From contig NC_073348.2 of the NCBI RefSeq assembly GCF_027580225.2, positions 30,227,001-30,291,000 on the forward strand: a DNA stretch of 64,000 nucleotides, in the 5' to 3' direction. The translations under genes and the position numbers were made by a program. The notes under the pieces were generated by a model that was given only the letters and a program-made list of their open reading frames with translations, did not search any database and was not told the DNA's origin. The DNA comes from Misgurnus anguillicaudatus. Lineage: Eukaryota > Chordata > Actinopteri > Cypriniformes > Cobitidae. Shown one piece after another: positions 34,380 through 47,313 of the stretch; the first letter of the stretch is position 1; each line of letters opens with the position of its first letter.

Positions 34380-34490
34380 TTCCCAATTCGTCGGTCACGA
34401 CGTGACGTCGTAGTGACCGACTGAAAGGGAACGTCTCGGTTACATATGTAACCCTCGTTCCCTGAAGGAAGGGAACGGAGACGTCACGTC
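34380..34490 (+). other. internal complementary region (ICR) of the DIRS element
   Basis: Bases 34380-34432 are the reverse complement of the extreme left end (28589-28641, 53 bases). Bases 34433-34490 are the reverse complement of the extreme right end (34728-34785, 58 bases). The two blocks abut at GGGAAC|GTCTCGG. This is the known DIRS1 ICR layout, thought to template completion and joining of the two ends into a circle. The junction predicted from it, read on the other strand, is CCGAGACGTTCCCTTTCAG. Confidence 0.9.
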
Positions 34491-34571
34491 CCGTCGCCAC
34501 AGTTTGCTGTTCCACTGCTGATATCGGCCGGACAATTTTCTCTTTCTGGCCAGCTTTCTCAGCAAAAAAAT

Positions 34572-34788
34572 AGCTGATTTGATAACTGCACCTGCCGCTC
34601 ATTAAATAGCTGTGCGGCGGGGCGGCGCCGGCAGATGCAATTATCTGCATGCCAAGTTCATTGGCGTTTTAAAGGTTTCTCGAAGCAGATAGGTCACCCG
34701 CGAAGCGGTTCCCAATTCGTCGGTCACGACGTGACGTCTCCGTTCCCTTCCTTCAGGGAACGAGGGTTACATATGTAACCGAGACGTT
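34572..34788 (+). repeat. right inverted terminal repeat and outer extension of the DIRS element
   Basis: 34572-34738 mirrors the left repeat. The extra 34739-34785 holds the palindrome GGTTACATATGTAACC and the inverted GTTCCCTTCCTTCAGGGAAC. The left end lacks this extension, an asymmetry that is normal for DIRS ends and is represented once in the ICR. Confidence 0.9.
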
Positions 34789-34904
34789 CTTCTATGATTA
34801 CGAGCAAAGAACCACTTTTGGTGCTATATAGCACCGTTTGTTTTTAGAGTGCAATGTTTGCGTAAGTAAATATGGAAAAAAATTGATTTGTGGCCTTTGA
34901 GAAT

Positions 34905-35160
34905 CGTATGGAGCCCCTAAGGGGAGCAAAAATTAAATAAAGTTTAGTTTCACGTGCGCACGTGAAACTGTCACGTGCTCAAGTGAAACTATTGCGTGCG
35001 CACGCGATAGTTTAGTGTGAGCACGGGATAATTAAAAAAAGTTTAATAAAGTTTTGTTTCGCATGCGCACGTGAAACTAAACTTAAAAAAATTCTGCACA
35101 TGAAGGTTTTGCGTGAGCACATGAAAGTTTCGCGTGAGCACATGTCTAAACTTTAGATTT
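34905..35160 (-). repeat. scraps related to the 20.6-23.9 kb satellite, inverted
   Basis: GGAGCCCCTAAGGGGAGCAA, AAATAAAGTTTAGTTTCACG, TGCGCACGTGAAACT and GCGTGCGCACGCGATAG are reverse complements or close variants of the satellite core and its TTTCACGTGCGCACG module. They occur as short degenerate pieces inside the hAT-like host. Confidence 0.75.
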
Positions 35161-35185
35161 TTTTTACTCCAATTCCACCTTAGGG

Positions 35186-35380
35186 CAGGGGTTTTCAAAC
35201 TTTTTCAGCGTGCGGCCCCCCTTGTGTACAGTGCATTCTTTCGCGGCCCCCCGAAAGAAAATTTATGACAAAAACAGTTCTAAAATGTAATATTTTAATT
35301 AAACAAAAAATATTAAATTATACCTAGTAGTGCTGTTGGTTAGTTGGCTTATTATTTTAGGTTTAATTACACAGAATTTA
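35186..35380 (+). mobile_element. hAT-type element end, interrupted
   Basis: CAGGGGTTTTCAAACTTTTT followed by GCGTGCGGCCCCCC is the terminal sequence of a common vertebrate hAT MITE class. Only the left end is seen; the Tc1-like insertion begins at 35381 and no matching right end was found after it. Confidence 0.6.
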
Positions 35381-36938
35381 CAACCCCAAAACAGAAAAAG
35401 TTGGGACACAGTAGAAATTGTGAGTAAAAAAGGAATGGAATAATTTACAAATCTCATAAGCTTATATTTTATTCACAGTAGAATATAGATAACATATCAA
35501 ATGTTGAAAGTAAGATATTTTGAAATGTCATGCCAAATATTGGCACATTTTGTATCTCATGAGAGCTACACATTCCAAAAAAAGTTGGGACAGGTAGCAA
35601 TAAGAGGCCAGAAACTTTTCATGTACATATAAGGAACAGTTGAAAGACCAATTTGCAACTTATTAGGTCAATTGACAACATGATTGGGTATAAAAAGAGC
35701 CTCTCAGAGTGGCAGTGTCTCTCAGAGGTCAAGATGGGCAGAGAATCACCAATTCCCCCAATGCTGCAGCGAAAAATTGTTTTCTGAGTTTCTCAGAGAA
35801 AAATTGCAAAGAGTTTGAAGTTATCATCATCTACAGTGCATAATATCATTCACAGATTCAGAGAATCTGGAACAATCTCTGTGCGTAAGGGTCAAGACCG
35901 GAAAACCATACCGGATGCCCGTGATCTTCAGGCCCTAAGACAGCACTGCATCACATACAGGAATGCTACTGTAATGGAAATCATAACATGGGGTCAGGAA
36001 TACTTCCAGAAAACATTGTCAGTGAACACAATCCACCGTGTCATTCGCTGTTGCCAGCTAAAACTCTGTAGGTCAAAAAAGAAGCCATATCTAAATATGA
36101 TCCAGAAGCACAGGCGTTTTCCCTGGGCAAGGCTCATTTAAAATGGACTTTGGGAAAGTGAAAAACTATTTGTGGTCCAACGATTCAAAATTTGAAGTTC
36201 TTTTTGGAAAACTGTGACGCCATTTCATCCGGACTTAAGAGGTCAATGACAACCCAAGTTGTTATGAGCGCTCAGTTCAGAAGCCTGCATCTCTGATGGT
36301 TTGGGGTTGCATGAGTACGTGTGGCATGGGCAGCTTACACATCTGGAAAGGCATCATCAATGCTGAAAGGTTTATCCAAGTTCTAGATACATATGATCCC
36401 ATTCAGACGTCGTCTCTTTCAGGGAAGACCTTGCATTTTCCAACATGACAATGCCAGACCACATACTGCATCAATTACAACATCAAGACTGCCTAGAAGA
36501 AGGATCCAGGTACTGAAATGGGCAGCCTGCAGTCCAGATCTGTCACCCACAGAAAAGATTTGGTGCATCACAAAGAGGAAGATGCGACAAAGAAGACCTA
36601 TGACAGTTGAGCAACTAGAAGCCTGTTTTAGACAAGATTGGGACCACATTCCTATTCCTAAACATTGGTCCTCCTCCAGCTGTTCCTTATATGTACATTT
36701 AACTTTTCTGGCCTCTTATTGCTACCTGTCCCAACTTTTTTTGGAATGTGTAGCTCTCATGAAATCCAAAATGAGCCAATATTTGACATGACATTTCAAA
36801 ATGTATCACTTTCAACATTTGATATGTTATCTATATTCTACTGTGAATAAAATATAAGTTTATGAGATTTGTAAATGATTCCATTCCTTTTTTACTCACA
36901 ATTTCTACTGTGTCCCAACTTTTTCTGTTTTGGGGTTG
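35381..36938 (+). mobile_element. Tc1/mariner-type transposon, inactive
   Basis: It is flanked by TA on both sides (35379-35380 and 36939-36940). Long inverted ends of about 230 bases begin CAACCCCAAAACAGAAAAAG at the left and end CTTTTTCTGTTTTGGGGTTG at the right. Each arm also contains GTCCCAACTTTTT (or its complement) and the TTCACAGTAGAATATAGATA block. A solo copy of the right arm lies at 57381-57516. Confidence 0.92.
35815..36660 (+). pseudogene. degraded Tc1-like transposase
   Basis: Pieces in different frames show a helix-turn-helix region (LSSSTVHNIIHRFRESGTIS, then RKGQDRKTI) at 35815-36138, the area around the first catalytic Asp (LWSNDSKFEVLF) at about 36170-36205, and the second block with FQHDNARPHTA and AACSPDLSPTEKIW at about 36430-36560. 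The last Asp-Glu-type block reads DLSPTEKIW, so the DDE signature is partly kept. At least two frame changes (about 36138 and 36215-36400) and stop codons prevent expression. Confidence 0.9.
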
Positions 36939-37064
36939 TATGATAAATCAATGTATTTTATAAAATGTGATAGAACCGCTGCCTTAGGGACTCGATTTTA
37001 AATTGACCACAAAAAAAAAAACGATTAATCGAATAGATTTTTTTTGCCCAGTCCTAATAATGGA

Positions 37065-38297
37065 TGCACAAAGGTTTTAACAAATAAAAAATAGCAGGTT
37101 TTTTGCAGTATATTGGAAAGCAATTAGTTAATTAAAAAAGAACACTGTTGCAGATTGGAGAAAATAATGACTTAAATTTCAGAGTTTTTATGTTATATTG
37201 TTATAAAATAATTATCTGATCTATTCTGATCTGTTTAGATATAAATATTAATAAGACACTTAGATTCATTCAGGTTAAGGGTGAATTCAGTTTTTCTGAG
37301 TTTTAAATAGTGATCTATTACCCACATCTACACAATCATGATCTCACTTTACTGTTTAATCCACTGTATAATTGGACCATATGGCGAAACGAAGCAGCTA
37401 ACACTAGTTTGATAGAGACAGAGACGCCCTCTTTTGTTAGCACATGCTGTGATTTTGAGTTGAGAAAGCATTGTCAAATGAAACGATTTATTAACGCATC
37501 CATATACTTTTCTTAGCAATTCAAAATAATACATAAAAAATCATATGTACTCTAAGAGGTGCAGAATTCATACATCCGATTTTTCACTAGTGCTTGAATA
37601 TAACCATTAACCGTCAGTGTTATCAACAGATCTGCTTATGTTTATGTAAGAGGCTTATGGTAAAATGAGACAGGAAATATGAGGCCCAATGTTTATCTTA
37701 CGATTGGTTTTCTATTACATGCTAATTATGATGGATCCAGTGCCGTTTGCCCCTTACAGCCTGGTCCCGTATCTATTAGGAAGTAATCTCTCTCACTGTT
37801 TGGATTGTACTTAAAAAGTTATGCCTGAAACTGCAGACAGAAGTTAAAAGCAAGGGTAAAATAGGAGCTCCGCTCTTCATATTTTAACAAGAACGGCAAT
37901 TACTTTTGTGAATGAGGCTGCAATTTTAATATCCATTGCCTACACCCCTTCACCACCACCCTTATAATCCTGCTTAAACTCTGCACGAGCAATTATGCCA
38001 TAGTCCACTGGTTCCCTTTAAAGCCTCTTTCATCTTCCTGCACCAACTTTTCCATCATATTTGCCTGATTAAAAGATTGAGGGGTGAAAGAAATTATGAA
38101 AAGGGTCATGGAACAAATGAAGTTACACGAAGGAACTAAAATAGTTTGACATTGTTATTGTTTAAAATTGTATACTAAGTGTGGCATGTGTTAAACATTT
38201 GTGTATTGTGACTTATTAGTGTCTTATGGGTCATGATAGTGAAGTAGTCGATTAAGAAAGTTTAAATTGGAATACTTTATCTAATTTTTAATTTGTG
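37065..38297. other. unique sequence containing the second copy of a duplicated block
   Basis: About 37340-37452 is a diverged copy of 26700-26822. The remainder, especially 37660-38060, is non-repetitive with balanced composition. The open frame at 37310-37516 is not supported as coding. Confidence 0.45.
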
Positions 38298-38524
38298 TTA
38301 AAGAGCACCTATTGTCCGATTCACGTTTTTACATTTCCTTTGGTGTGTAAGTTTATATTTTATAAGTACGTGTCTACTAACCGACATCGTTGCCTGGGTT
38401 GCGTATGTGTGGGGCGAGTCTATCAAAAAAAAAAGGGCCATATTCCATTGGGATAGGGGTGTGTTTGTTTAGGTGATTTGAAATATCAACATTGACTTTC
38501 AGAGATCATGCACCCCGCCTTTAA
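38298..38524. mobile_element. TTAA-bounded fragment, family F
   Basis: TTAAAGAGCACCTATTGTCC then GATTCACGTTTTTACATTTC matches, inverted, the right end of the element at 47314-47862. The right edge is CCCCGCCTTTAA. Internal part deleted. Confidence 0.65.
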
Positions 38525-39354
38525 ATGAATGGCTTGTAAGAATGTGTCCAACTGGGGTCAGGAAACTCCTAAACCAGTCTAGTTGTACAGGACTTACTTA
38601 GAACCGATTAGATAACTATTCGCCCAGAGTCCTAGTTTTTATAGTCTCTTGCATACATGCACTCAAGTGGCCAATGATCTTTGTTATTGTTCTGTTAAGG
38701 TCCCTGACCTCTTGTCTTGACCTCTGTTGGGTCACCTCTCAGTACACTGCTGTATTACAGGAGGTTGTGGTCTCTGCATTAGATCAAACACAACTCTCTT
38801 ATACTCACTTGATTGCATAATGGGCATGGCACGTTTGATTTCGTTCTCCTGTGTACGTATGACCTTTAAATGAGTTTCCCTGTGTGGGATATAATATAAC
38901 CATCACTTATTCCAGACAGGCAAGGGAGCTCATGACAAGAGGATCGTACATCAAAACTGTCTGTGCTGGAATGAGAAGAGAGATGGTAATTGTCCTAAAG
39001 TACTGTTTTTTACTATAGTTTTGAATGGTAAGTCTTACATTAGGAACTCTTCTTTCTGAAGCATTCTCTAAATTATGGATGAGCTTTTACTGGATCTGGA
39101 AAGCTGTACTGTGAAACAGTCAATTGTACACTTAAGCTAACATTATACACTACCCTAAATTGCACAATTATATACAATTATACACTATTTCAAATTGTAT
39201 ATTGCTTAAAAATAAAGTTTAATTGGAAGAAGGTTTTTTGTTGTATGTATCTCTATACGGTAAACATCTTCACACAGACTATAGAGTAAATTTATGATGT
39301 GTTACATGTCAATTATGGTGAAGAAGTCGTTAGGTTGATACATATCATGAAATC
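38525..39354. other. unassigned non-coding sequence
   Basis: No recognisable repeat or gene. A short imperfect repeat of TACACTAnnnTAAATTG type occurs at about 39130-39200. Confidence 0.35.
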
Positions 39355-41628
<2,274 letters not shown>

Positions 41629-43828
41629 AAGAAAATAAGGCCATTTAGGACCATTGAAAATTCACAACCCATATCAAAAGGTCTGCAGACACGAGGCTAT
41701 TTGCAGCCGACAGCTTTTGTTCTGTAGATATCAAAGCGTAACCTTTTTACTGCATTATTGCGTTTTATCCAGTGTCCATGTACACAGCGAAATTTTAATC
41801 CACAGGGAACTGTAAAGCCTGAGGTGCACAGATCATTAAAATACATTAGTCAGGCCCCGGCAGTGCAACAGATCTTCTTCCAACAGTCTGAACTACCTGT
41901 TTAAATAAACATTCTTAAACACACCTCATCATCCCTGTGTCATTTGGTTAGGATTCGGATTAGCATTCAGAGGGCTTCCTCCGAGCACTTCCGTTCTGAT
42001 TAAAACATCTGGCCGCTGTGCAGCTCTACCTGCGCATCTGTCGAACGAGGTATCTGACAATCATTCCGACAGGATGAAAGATAGATGGGGAATGATTTAT
42101 TAAAGTCGGGAAAAAGTCCACACACCACGTCCAAATGTTCGTATCGTTCACAGCCCTGTTTCTAACCTGTCTGTTTCAGTGATGCTGAAACAACGCCGAA
42201 CGTTTCTCACTCAAGTTGCGGCAAAGGAATTAACAGGAAGATTACCCACCTCCGCCTGCTCGTCAAAAATAGATGTCAGAAAGAAATATCTCCTCTTGCT
42301 GCATGTGTTCCCATCCATTTGCTTACCTGATGAGGTGATCTCGGACACACCAGAGAGACGTATGGCCGTTGTGTACTAGTAAATCAACAAGGACCCTGGC
42401 TGAAGATAATTAAGGTTGTTAGACTGGCATGCATATGGGAGCCACAGGGACCCGTTCTGAAGTGATGAGTAGTGTCGATGCCACAGCGAGGGGGGCGTTT
42501 AAAAATATTTCCTCTTAAAATATCTCCCGTCTGACATTTGTCTTTGCCGTCTCTGTGGGTTCTGACTCCAGAGGGCTCGAATGCAGGCACATTTGTGAAA
42601 TCATGCGTCTCGTTTTCAAGCTCCGTATTCTCTGTAGCGTGTTTAAATGGTTGTTTCACAGTAAAGTTGTGTCTTTTAATATCAGCCAAAATCACCTTAA
42701 AATGAGTTGCTTTACCATGTTAAGGCTGTAAAAAACATATTACGGCTAATGGGAGTGAATTTGATAGATGAGCGTTGCTGTGCCAGCGCTGCAGTTAGAC
42801 AGCTGTCACTACCAATTAAGTGAAGCATAGCAGGACGATTTTCATTAGCTGAAATAAAATGTGCGAAAAATATGACGATAGTGAATTGACTCTAGGAATG
42901 CTTTACAGTGGAAAGTATAATTGATATGGCAAATAAAACTCTACTGAATTATTCATCAAGTCCAATTTAAATACACACAGCATTTTTGGCAGCAAATTGT
43001 TTTTAAGGATCCTATCAGTTTTTTAAGCATAGTTCTATTCCTTGTGCTGATGTACTGTATTTACTGTAGAAATACATTTTGGATGGGAAATATCAAAGGA
43101 CTTGCCAACTGGATGTCGTCTGTAATTTGCATTTGATTGGACAAAATTCTGTATACTGTAGTGCATGATGAGTCATCATTTTTTCCCAGAATAGAGAGAC
43201 TCTAATTTCTAAATGTGTTTTTGCTTATTTAGTCAACTTTTAGGAGTGCACTAGCATGCACTTTAGTTGAAAAGTGTTTCTTGGATATATATACACGTAT
43301 TTTTTAATAACACACTTCTAGTGAAGTGTCAAATGGCAATGAGTAAAACCGTGTTGGGTTGCTGATATGAAGAAAAATCCATTTCATAGCTAATAGGGAG
43401 TAACCAGTGTGGGTGGTTATGTAATATGCATTACGTAAAATGCATACAGAACTCAGCATTCTCTCTCTCGTTCGCTCTTCCTCTCTATCTCCCCCACACA
43501 CCCACTACATCTTTCCTCATGAAACTGACTTGCTGTTTATGAATTGTTTGTTTTGTTGTGTAAATGCTACTGCAGACCTTTAAGCCCTGACCTCAGACTC
43601 TACCGTCATTTACTGAAATGAGAAAATATGATTTGTTAAGAATTTCTAACCTTTATAGGGACTTATTTCTCAATGAACCAGAAGGTAAATCGGTACCAAA
43701 AGACAATCTAAAAATCTTGTTTATTAAGGTCAAACAGTAAAAAAAAACGAGAACTGTAAATGAGAACAGTCTAGCTGAAGACACCTGTGCATGCATGATT
43801 TACAGAGTAATCTTGTGTATGATTATGA
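41629..43828. other. unique non-coding sequence
   Basis: No repeats were recognised. Blocks at 41650-42850 read as balanced, non-repetitive DNA and are candidates for conserved intronic elements. Short open frames (for example 42384-42695 minus) are not supported. Confidence 0.4.
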
Positions 43829-44273
43829 TTTAAAGGGGACAAATCATGAAAATCTGACTTTTTCCATGTTTAAATGCTATAATTGGGTCCTCAGTGCTTT
43901 TATCAACTTAGAAAATGTGTAAAAGATCAACCCAGTAACTTAGTTTTGGTAAACCATTCTCTACAAGCATGCGAAAAATTAGGTAGGCTAATTGAAATCT
44001 GGCTCCCCCTGTGATGTCAGAAGGGGATAAGACCGCCCCTTAACCTGCACTATCCAACCACGCCACGTCATTTAGTGCAGAGATCAGCTCATTTCCATTT
44101 AAAAAGACACACCCCAAAACTGTAAATTTTTGCTCACACCTACAAAGTGGTTATTTTAACATGTTATAATAAATGATCTATACGGTATTTTAAGCTTAAA
44201 CTTTACATACGTACTCTGGAGACACTAAAGATTTATTTTACATTGTTAAAAAGTGTGAAATGTCCCCCTTTAA
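43829..44273 (+). mobile_element. TTAA-bounded non-autonomous element, family D, full length
   Basis: It starts TTAAAGGGGACAAATCATGA and ends GAAATGTCCCCCTTTAA. It is collinear with 3407-3870, including CTATAATTGGGTCC, CTGTGATGTCAGAAGGGGAT and CTCACACCTACAAAGTGG. Confidence 0.85.
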
Positions 44274-45071
44274 CACGATAATTTATGTTTTGGGTGGCAC
44301 TGTGTTTCTGAATGACACTGGATGTCCAGTTTGGACCCCCAATTCTGCATAGCTCAGACTATCAGCAAAGTCGCTTTTGATCATTTTTCAGATCAGAAAT
44401 ACATTTTTCAAAACACTTGTTCAACCTCCACATCATCAAGTCAGTTGTGCACAACGTAAAAGCAAATTCTCACAGCTTTGGACAAATTGCAAATTCTTTG
44501 ATACAATCATGCAGTTGATTATGCTGTTTGCTACATTTTCAGTTGCTTATGTAATTTTCATCAAAATACATTAAATTGATTTCTTATACCTCAAAACGTT
44601 TAGAAATTAGTTAATCACATAAATCATGACATGGATAATGGTTGACCTTTTTGTCATAATCTGTTTTTCCCTATTTTTTATTTGTAGACTGTTGTAAATG
44701 TTAGGAAAGATATCCGTTGTGATGCGGATGAGAATCTGCCAGACAGCCTGGGACATCAAAATGTCAATCAGGAGAAAATTGGGAGTTGAGATTAGATTAT
44801 GTAGTGAACCTTTCCAGTTTTGCTATTTTGTATTTTTTACTGTAAAATATGATTTATTCAATCACAATGTGTGTAACTTTTTCACAGAAAGGTGTAAATG
44901 TGAACTCTGTCTTAATCTCTTGCAATCAATATTTCACATACATGTTCATTTACAATCGTCATTATCAAAACTATAGCCATAATGTTTACATCAGAAAATA
45001 CTGACACCTATAATTGTTCTGAGAAATGTACTTTTTATTTAGCAAATAAATAATGCTTCAAAGTGACTAAC
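44274..45071. other. unassigned non-coding sequence
   Basis: AT-rich with no gene or repeat recognised. Open frames of 65 and 92 codons (44377-44574 and 44698-44976) carry no known domain. Confidence 0.35.
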
Positions 45072-45802
45072 TTAAAGGAATAGTCTACTCATTTTCAATA
45101 TTAAACTATGTTATTACCTTAACTAAGAAGAGTTGATACATCCCTCTATCATCTGTGTGCGTGCACGTAAGCGCTGGAGCGCGCTGCGACGCTTCGATAG
45201 CATTTAGCTTAGCCCCATTCATTCAATGGTACCATTTAGAGATAAAGTTAGAAGTGACCAAACACATCAACGTTTTTCCTATTTAAGACGAGTAGTTATA
45301 CATGCAAGTTTGGTGGTACAAAATAAAACGTAGCGCTTTTCTAAGCGGATTTAAAAGAGGAGCTACATTTTATGGCGTAATAGCACTTTTGGGAGTACTT
45401 CGACTCGGCGCAGTAACACCCTCCCTCTCCCATTATGAGAGTGAGAAGGGGAGCGGACTTTTCAGGTGAGTCGAAGTACTCCCAAAAGTGCTATTACGCC
45501 ATAAAATATAGTTCCTCTTTTAAATTCACTTAGAAAAGTGCTACGTTTTATTTTGGACCACCAAACTTGCTCGTATAACTACTCGTCTTAAATAGGAAAA
45601 ACGTTGATGTGTTTGGTCACTTCTAACTTTATCTCTAAATGGTACCATTAAATGAATGGGGCTAAGCTAAATGATAGCGAAGCGTCGCAGCGCGCTCCAG
45701 CGCTTACGTGCACGCACACAGATGATAGAGGGATGTATCAACAATTCTTAGTTAAGGTAATAACATATTTTAATATTGAAAATGAGTAGACTATTCCTTT
45801 AA
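45072..45802. mobile_element. TTAA-bounded near-perfect long hairpin, family E2
   Basis: TTAAAGGAATAGTCTACTCA at the left is mirrored by GAGTAGACTATTCCTTTAA at the right. The arms are about 320 bases with few mismatches (CGAAGTACTCCCAAAAGTGC against GCACTTTTGGGAGTACTTCG) around a loop near 45400-45470 that holds TCCCTCTCCCATTATGAGAG. Non-coding. Confidence 0.92.
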
Positions 45803-46381
45803 TCATCAGAACATCAAATTAAAATAGTGCATTAAATGATGTTAAACACATTTAATCGATCACCATCAAAAATAGACAACAAGCCGTTCTGGATAGCTTT
45901 ATTTCATCCTCTTTTGTCCTTGCAGTTGAGTCCGAGTGTCTTACATGTTCAATCAGTGAATTCGTTACAGACCCCACCCCCTGTGCAGCCAATTAAACCT
46001 TGTCACTCTGAAGTTGTGCAAGAGGAAGGTTTGGTAAATGAAGATCGATGAACAGGAAGCTTTGGCTGTTATTTATAGGCTTGCTTGGGTTGTTAGTCTG
46101 ACCTGTTGTTTACCCTATAGCCTGTTACTTTGACCGGTGTTAGAACTGTGAAGAATTGGGCCGGGTTCAGGTTAAAATGCTCGACATTAAAGATTGTTGG
46201 GGTCAGGCTTTGGCTAGAGGTAGGATTGTTACAATTACTTTAAAGTTGCCTTTTTGTACAATTTAAAACACAAAAAAGAGTGGTGCACCTCCACAATTAG
46301 TGTGGGTGGTTAAATATGCGTTTCAAATCAAATCTATCAAATATCTTTGATATTTTCATCCTTGGATATTGAAGTCCCCCT
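45803..46381. other. unassigned non-coding sequence
   Basis: A 71-codon frame at 45836-46051 is Pro/Gln-rich at its end but has no recognisable domain, start context or splice partner. No repeats recognised. Confidence 0.35.
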
Positions 46382-47286
46382 TTAAAGGAATATTCCATTT
46401 TCTTAAAAGAAAAATCCAGATAATTTACTCACCACCATGTCATCCAAAATGTTGATGTCTTTCTTTGTTCAGTCGAGAAGAAATTATGTTTTTTAAGGAT
46501 TTTTCTCATTTTAATGGACTTTAATAGACACCAACAATTAACACTTAACTCAACACTTAACAGTTTTTTTCAACAGAGTTTCAAAGGACTCTAAACGATC
46601 CCAAACGAGGCATAAGGGTCTTATCTAGCAAAACGATTGTCATTTTTGACAAGAAAAATAACAAATATACACTTTTAAAGCACAACTTCTCGTCGAGATC
46701 CTGTCGTGATGCGCCAGCGTGACCACACGCAATACGTCATGACGTCAAGAGGTCACAGAACACGAACACGAAACTCCACCCCAGTGTTTACAAGTGTGTT
46801 GAAAGAGGACCGTTCCTACGGTGTTGTATGTCAACTGTCTAATAATGTCTTTGTGTCAGTTTATTGTTTACAATGGTCCGCAAATGTGCGTTTTTTATAT
46901 GTAACACGTGACCTCCCTACGTCACTACGCATTTACGTTAGGTCGCGCTGGACCGGATCTAGACAAGAAGTTGTGCTTTAAAAGTGTATATTTGTTATTT
47001 TCTTGTCAAAAATGACAATCGTTTCGCTAGATAAGACCCTTATGCCTCATTTGGGATCATTTATAGTCCTTTGAAACTCCATTGAAAAAAACTGTTAAGT
47101 GTTGAGTTAAGTGTTAATTGTTGGTGTATATTAAAGTCCATTAAAATGAGAAAAATCCTGCAATGTTTTCCTCAAAAAACATAATTTCTTCTCGACTGAA
47201 CAAAGAAAGACATAAACATTTTGGATGACATGGTGGTGAGTAAATTATCTGGATTTTTCTTTTAAGAAAATTGATTATTCCTTTAA
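46382..47286. mobile_element. TTAA-bounded long hairpin element, family G
   Basis: TTAAAGGAATATTCCATTTT is mirrored roughly by TTGATTATTCCTTTAA. Inside, AATCCAGATAATTTACTCAC with CACCATG pairs with the right-arm CATGGTGGTGAGTAAATTAT. The central part contains a 91-codon frame (46706-46981) that is shared with the related copy at 54802-55687 only because the DNA is shared. Confidence 0.88.
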
Positions 47287-47313
47287 TGTACAGCAAATCT
47301 ATGGGATTTTTCT

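Larger units (their letters stand above)
28589..34788 (+). mobile_element. DIRS1-type tyrosine-recombinase retrotransposon, apparently intact
   Basis: The element has about 6.2 kb, three long ORFs (gag-like, RT/RNase H/methyltransferase-like and tyrosine recombinase) and the terminal architecture of DIRS1 retrotransposons. The inverted terminal repeats 28612-28778 and 34572-34738 are ungapped over 167 bases. An internal complementary region (34380-34490) matches both outer ends. GTT is present at both junctions (28589-28591 and 34786-34788), and there is no longer target duplication, as expected when a recombinase inserts a circular DNA. No stop or frameshift is seen in the ORFs, so this copy is young and may be functional. 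Confidence 0.93.
28364..34851. mobile_element. palindromic MITE split by a DIRS element
   Basis: The left piece 28364-28591 and the right piece 34789-34851 belong together. CACTCTAAAAACAAACGGTG at 28364 is mirrored by CACCGTTTGTTTTTAGAGTG ending at 34851, and the 62-base arms 28364-28425 and 34790-34851 pair essentially base for base. The interior has further palindromes such as GGTGCTATATAGCACC. The unoccupied element would be about 290 bp. It sits inside the hAT-like host and was later hit by the DIRS element. Confidence 0.85.
28044..37064. mobile_element. hAT-like element hosting a nest of later insertions
   Basis: The terminal repeats are TAGGTCTGGGTATCGATTTA at 28052 and, inverted at the right end (37056 backwards), TAGGACTGGGCAAAAAAAAT. 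Both are flanked by the 8-base ATAATGGA (28044-28051 and 37057-37064), the hAT target-duplication length. What is left of the host is 28052-28363, about 34852-35380 (itself holding further repeat scraps) and 36939-37056. The ATTCGATTTCGATTCAC tract near the left end is typical of this fish repeat. No host transposase is visible. Confidence 0.8.
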
